A stretch of 5,402 nt of DNA. It comes from Pseudomonadota bacterium (GTDB lineage Bacteria > Pseudomonadota > Gammaproteobacteria > Xanthomonadales > Xanthomonadaceae). Both the position numbers and the translations under genes were made by a program. The stretch covers positions 1 through 5,402 of the forward strand of contig JAFAFY010000297.1 in the NCBI GenBank assembly GCA_023423235.1, written 5' to 3'. Shown piece by piece: positions 3,572 to 5,402 of this stretch; the stretch's first letter is position 1, and every line of letters starts with the position of its first letter. The notes beneath the pieces were generated by a model. The model was not told the origin of the DNA, did not search any database, and was given only the letters and a program-made list of their open reading frames with translations.

Positions 3572-5402
3572 CTTCGACCAGGACGGTGATCATCCCGGTG
3601 TTGTTCGTTCTCACCACCACGCTGATGGGGCTCTGGTGCGCGACGCAGTGGGTCGCCGGCGCCCTGGGACATGATGCCCGGCTGGGCGGCCCTTGGTTCC
3701 ACCTGCAAGGCATGCCGGTGTATCGGCCGTGGCAGTTGTTCCCGTGGTGGCTGGCGCACGAGGCGCAGAACCCGCGGGCCTTCAACCTCGGCGGCCTGAT
3801 CGCGGCGGGCAGTTGCCTGCTGGCGGCCGCGCTGGTGGTCGCCGCCCGCTCGCTGTTCGGCAAGCAACCGCCGCCAACGACCTACGGTTCGGCGCGCTGG
3901 GCGACCCGGGACGATGCGGTCGCTGCCGGCCTGACCGCTTCGGCCGGCATTTTCCTGGGCCGGCTCGACCGCCACTACCTGCGCCACGATGGCCCGGAAC
4001 ACGTGATGGCATTCGCGCCGACGCGCTCGGGCAAGGGCGTGGGGCTGGTGGTGCCGACCCTGCTCACCTGGCCGCACTCGGCGGTGATCCATGACATCAA
4101 GGGCGAGCACTGGCAACTGACTGCCGGCTGGCGCTCGCGCTTCTCGCACTGCCTCTACTTCAATCCCACGGACGCGCGCTCGGCGGCGTACAACCCCCTG
4201 ACCGAGGTACGCCGCGGCGCGCAGGAGGTGCGCGATGTGCAGAACATCGCCGACCTGCTGGTCGATCCGGAGGGCGCGCTGGAGCGGCGCAACCACTGGG
4301 AGAAGACCAGCCACGCGCTGCTGGTCGGCGCGATCCTGCACGTGCTGTACGCCGAGCCCGACAAGACGCTGTGCGGCGTCGCGAACTTCCTGTCCGATCC
4401 TTCCCGGCCGATCGAGCGCACCCTGGCCACGATGATGCGCACGCCGCACCTGGGCGACCGGCCGCATCCGGTGGTGGCCTCGGCCGCCAGGGAAATGCTC
4501 AACCGCAGCGACAACGAACGCTCGGGCGTGTTGTCCACGGCGATGAGCTACCTCGGCCTGTACCACGATCCCACCGTGGCCGCGGTGACCTCGCGGTGCG
4601 ACTGGCGCATCGCCGACCTGATGACGGCCGGTGCGCCGGTGTCGCTGTACCTCGTGGTCCCGCCGTCGGATCTCTCGCGTACGCGGCCGCTGATGCGCCT
4701 GCTGCTGAACCAGATCGGCCGGCGCCTGACCGAGAAACTGCCCGACACCGGCAAGCGCACGCCCAGTTGGTTGGATTGGCTGTCCCAGCACCGGCGTGCG
4801 CGCAACCCGGATCCTGCGCCGCCGCACTCGCTGCTCTGGGTACTCGACGAGTTCCCGGCCCTGGGCCGGCTGGACTTCTTCGAACAGGCGCTGGCGTTCA
4901 TGGCCGGCTACCGGATGCGGGCGCTGCTGATCGCGCAGTCGCTGAACCAGATCGAGCAGGCCTACGGGCAGAACAGCTCCATCCTCGACAACTGCCACGT
5001 GCGCGTGGCGTTCGCGCCCAACGACGAGCGCACCGCGCGGCGCCTGTCCGAAGCGCTGGGCACCGCGACGCTGCTGCACGCGCATCGCAGCTACGGCGGC
5101 GACCGCATGGCGTTCTGGCTCGATCACGTCAACGTGTCGCAGCAGGCCACCGCGCGTCCGCTGCTGACGCTGGGCGAGGTGATGCAGCTGCCGGCCGACG
5201 AGGAACTGGTGATGGCGGCCGGGCACCCGCCGCTGCGGGCGCGGAAGCTGCGCTACTACGCCGACCGCAACTTCACCGAGCGCGTGCTGGCGCCGCCCGC
5301 GCTTGCCAGCGACGGCTACATCGATCGCCTGCCGCCGCGCCCGGATGACTGGAGCGGGCGCGTGGTGCCTGCGCCGGAGTTGTCGGAAGAGGGGGCCGAA
5401 GG
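3568..5402 (+). CDS. traG: TraG/VirD4 type IV coupling protein, 3' end outside the window
   Basis: 611 codons are visible with no stop. This is the inner-membrane ATPase that links the relaxosome to the mating channel and drives DNA transfer. Two N-terminal membrane helices (about 7-29 and 74-95) flank a periplasmic loop. Then come the YGSARWAT motif (106-113), Walker A PTRSGKGVG (151-159, Lys156), VIHDIKGEHW (173-182), GVLSTAMSYLGLYHDP (320-335), Walker B LLWVLDEFPALG (422-433, Asp427 and Glu428), AQSLNQIEQAYG (456-467) and SILDNCHVRVAFAPNDERTA (471-490). ATG 3568 is the only ATG in this frame after an upstream stop at 3529-3531, and it overlaps a short upstream frame by ATGA. A proline/arginine-rich stretch just before Walker B (about 391-420) looks like a variable loop. 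The family is usually about 650 aa, so little is missing. Trb genes are expected next. Confidence 0.95.
   Translation, partial: MTSTRTVIIPVLFVLTTTLMGLWCATQWVAGALGHDARLGGPWFHLQGMPVYRPWQLFPWWLAHEAQNPRAFNLGGLIAAGSCLLAAALVVAARSLFGKQPPPTTYGSARWATRDDAVAAGLTASAGIFLGRLDRHYLRHDGPEHVMAFAPTRSGKGVGLVVPTLLTWPHSAVIHDIKGEHWQLTAGWRSRFSHCLYFNPTDARSAAYNPLTEVRRGAQEVRDVQNIADLLVDPEGALERRNHWEKTSHALLVGAILHVLYAEPDKTLCGVANFLSDPSRPIERTLATMMRTPHLGDRPHPVVASAAREMLNRSDNERSGVLSTAMSYLGLYHDPTVAAVTSRCDWRIADLMTAGAPVSLYLVVPPSDLSRTRPLMRLLLNQIGRRLTEKLPDTGKRTPSWLDWLSQHRRARNPDPAPPHSLLWVLDEFPALGRLDFFEQALAFMAGYRMRALLIAQSLNQIEQAYGQNSSILDNCHVRVAFAPNDERTARRLSEALGTATLLHAHRSYGGDRMAFWLDHVNVSQQATARPLLTLGEVMQLPADEELVMAAGHPPLRARKLRYYADRNFTERVLAPPALASDGYIDRLPPRPDDWSGRVVPAPELSEEGAE

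Noticed and set aside
1872..3863. 663-codon open frame on the minus strand
   Set aside because: It runs antisense to the well-supported transglycosylase, relaxase and traG genes, shows no recognisable domain and is low-complexity. Stop-poor antisense frames are normal in such GC-rich coding DNA.
4326..4340. ATCCTGC inside traG as a nick site
   Set aside because: It matches the nick core but sits in conserved coding sequence, lacks flanking inverted repeats and is probably chance.
3538..5226. 562-codon open frame on the minus strand
   Set aside because: It is the mirror of traG codons (His/Gln/Arg/Val-rich), with no motif or ribosome site. traG on the plus strand has all the expected ATPase motifs.
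4371..5348. 325-codon plus-strand frame inside traG
   Set aside because: It is out of frame with traG and Ala/Arg-rich, as expected of a frame-shifted reading of GC-rich coding DNA.

Overview
The window is GC-rich (third codon positions mostly G/C) and carries a one-directional block of conjugative-transfer genes. The order is ParA, a ribbon-helix-helix protein, DUF2840, a TraF-type S26 protease, a lytic transglycosylase, a VirD2/TraI-like relaxase and a TraG coupling protein. This order is typical of IncP/Trb-type integrative and conjugative elements (Tn4371-like and related ICEs) and plasmids of Beta- and Gammaproteobacteria. A high-GC host such as a xanthomonad, burkholderial or pseudomonad is plausible, but the sequence does not fix the species. 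No rRNA, tRNA, CRISPR array, transposase or integrase was seen.

Layout: bases 1-2106 form a tightly packed operon. Five genes are linked by four consecutive 4-bp stop/start overlaps (ATGA at 247, 477 and 926; GTGA at 1435). It begins with the C-terminal end of ParA and continues with a small ParG-like ribbon-helix-helix protein, which together make a probable partition/maintenance pair. DUF2840, the TraF peptidase and a secreted peptidoglycan-cleaving transglycosylase follow. Bases 2107-2330 interrupt the packing. This stretch is less GC-rich, dense in inverted repeats, has a minus-strand match (7 of 8) to the IncP/VirD2 nick consensus, and lies directly upstream of the relaxase, so it is the best oriT candidate. 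A small basic reading frame with a very strong Shine-Dalgarno site crosses the same stretch. Bases 2331-3344 encode the relaxase, which has its catalytic motifs but stops at 337 aa, well short of the usual DUF3363-type relaxase. Bases 3345-3567 are a second loose gap with a hairpin, a good Shine-Dalgarno site and a seven-codon reading frame whose stop overlaps the traG start. Bases 3568-5402 encode TraG (VirD4-type ATPase), which is open at the window end.

How they work together (family knowledge): the relaxase nicks oriT and stays bound to the strand, TraG passes the complex to the mating-pair channel, the transglycosylase opens the cell wall, and TraF matures the pilin. ParA and its small partner likely stabilise the element. 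Trb mating-pair genes are expected downstream of the window. No wholly new system was found. The points most worth attention are the shortened relaxase, the repeat-rich putative oriT with its overlapping basic frame, and the mini-frame in front of traG.
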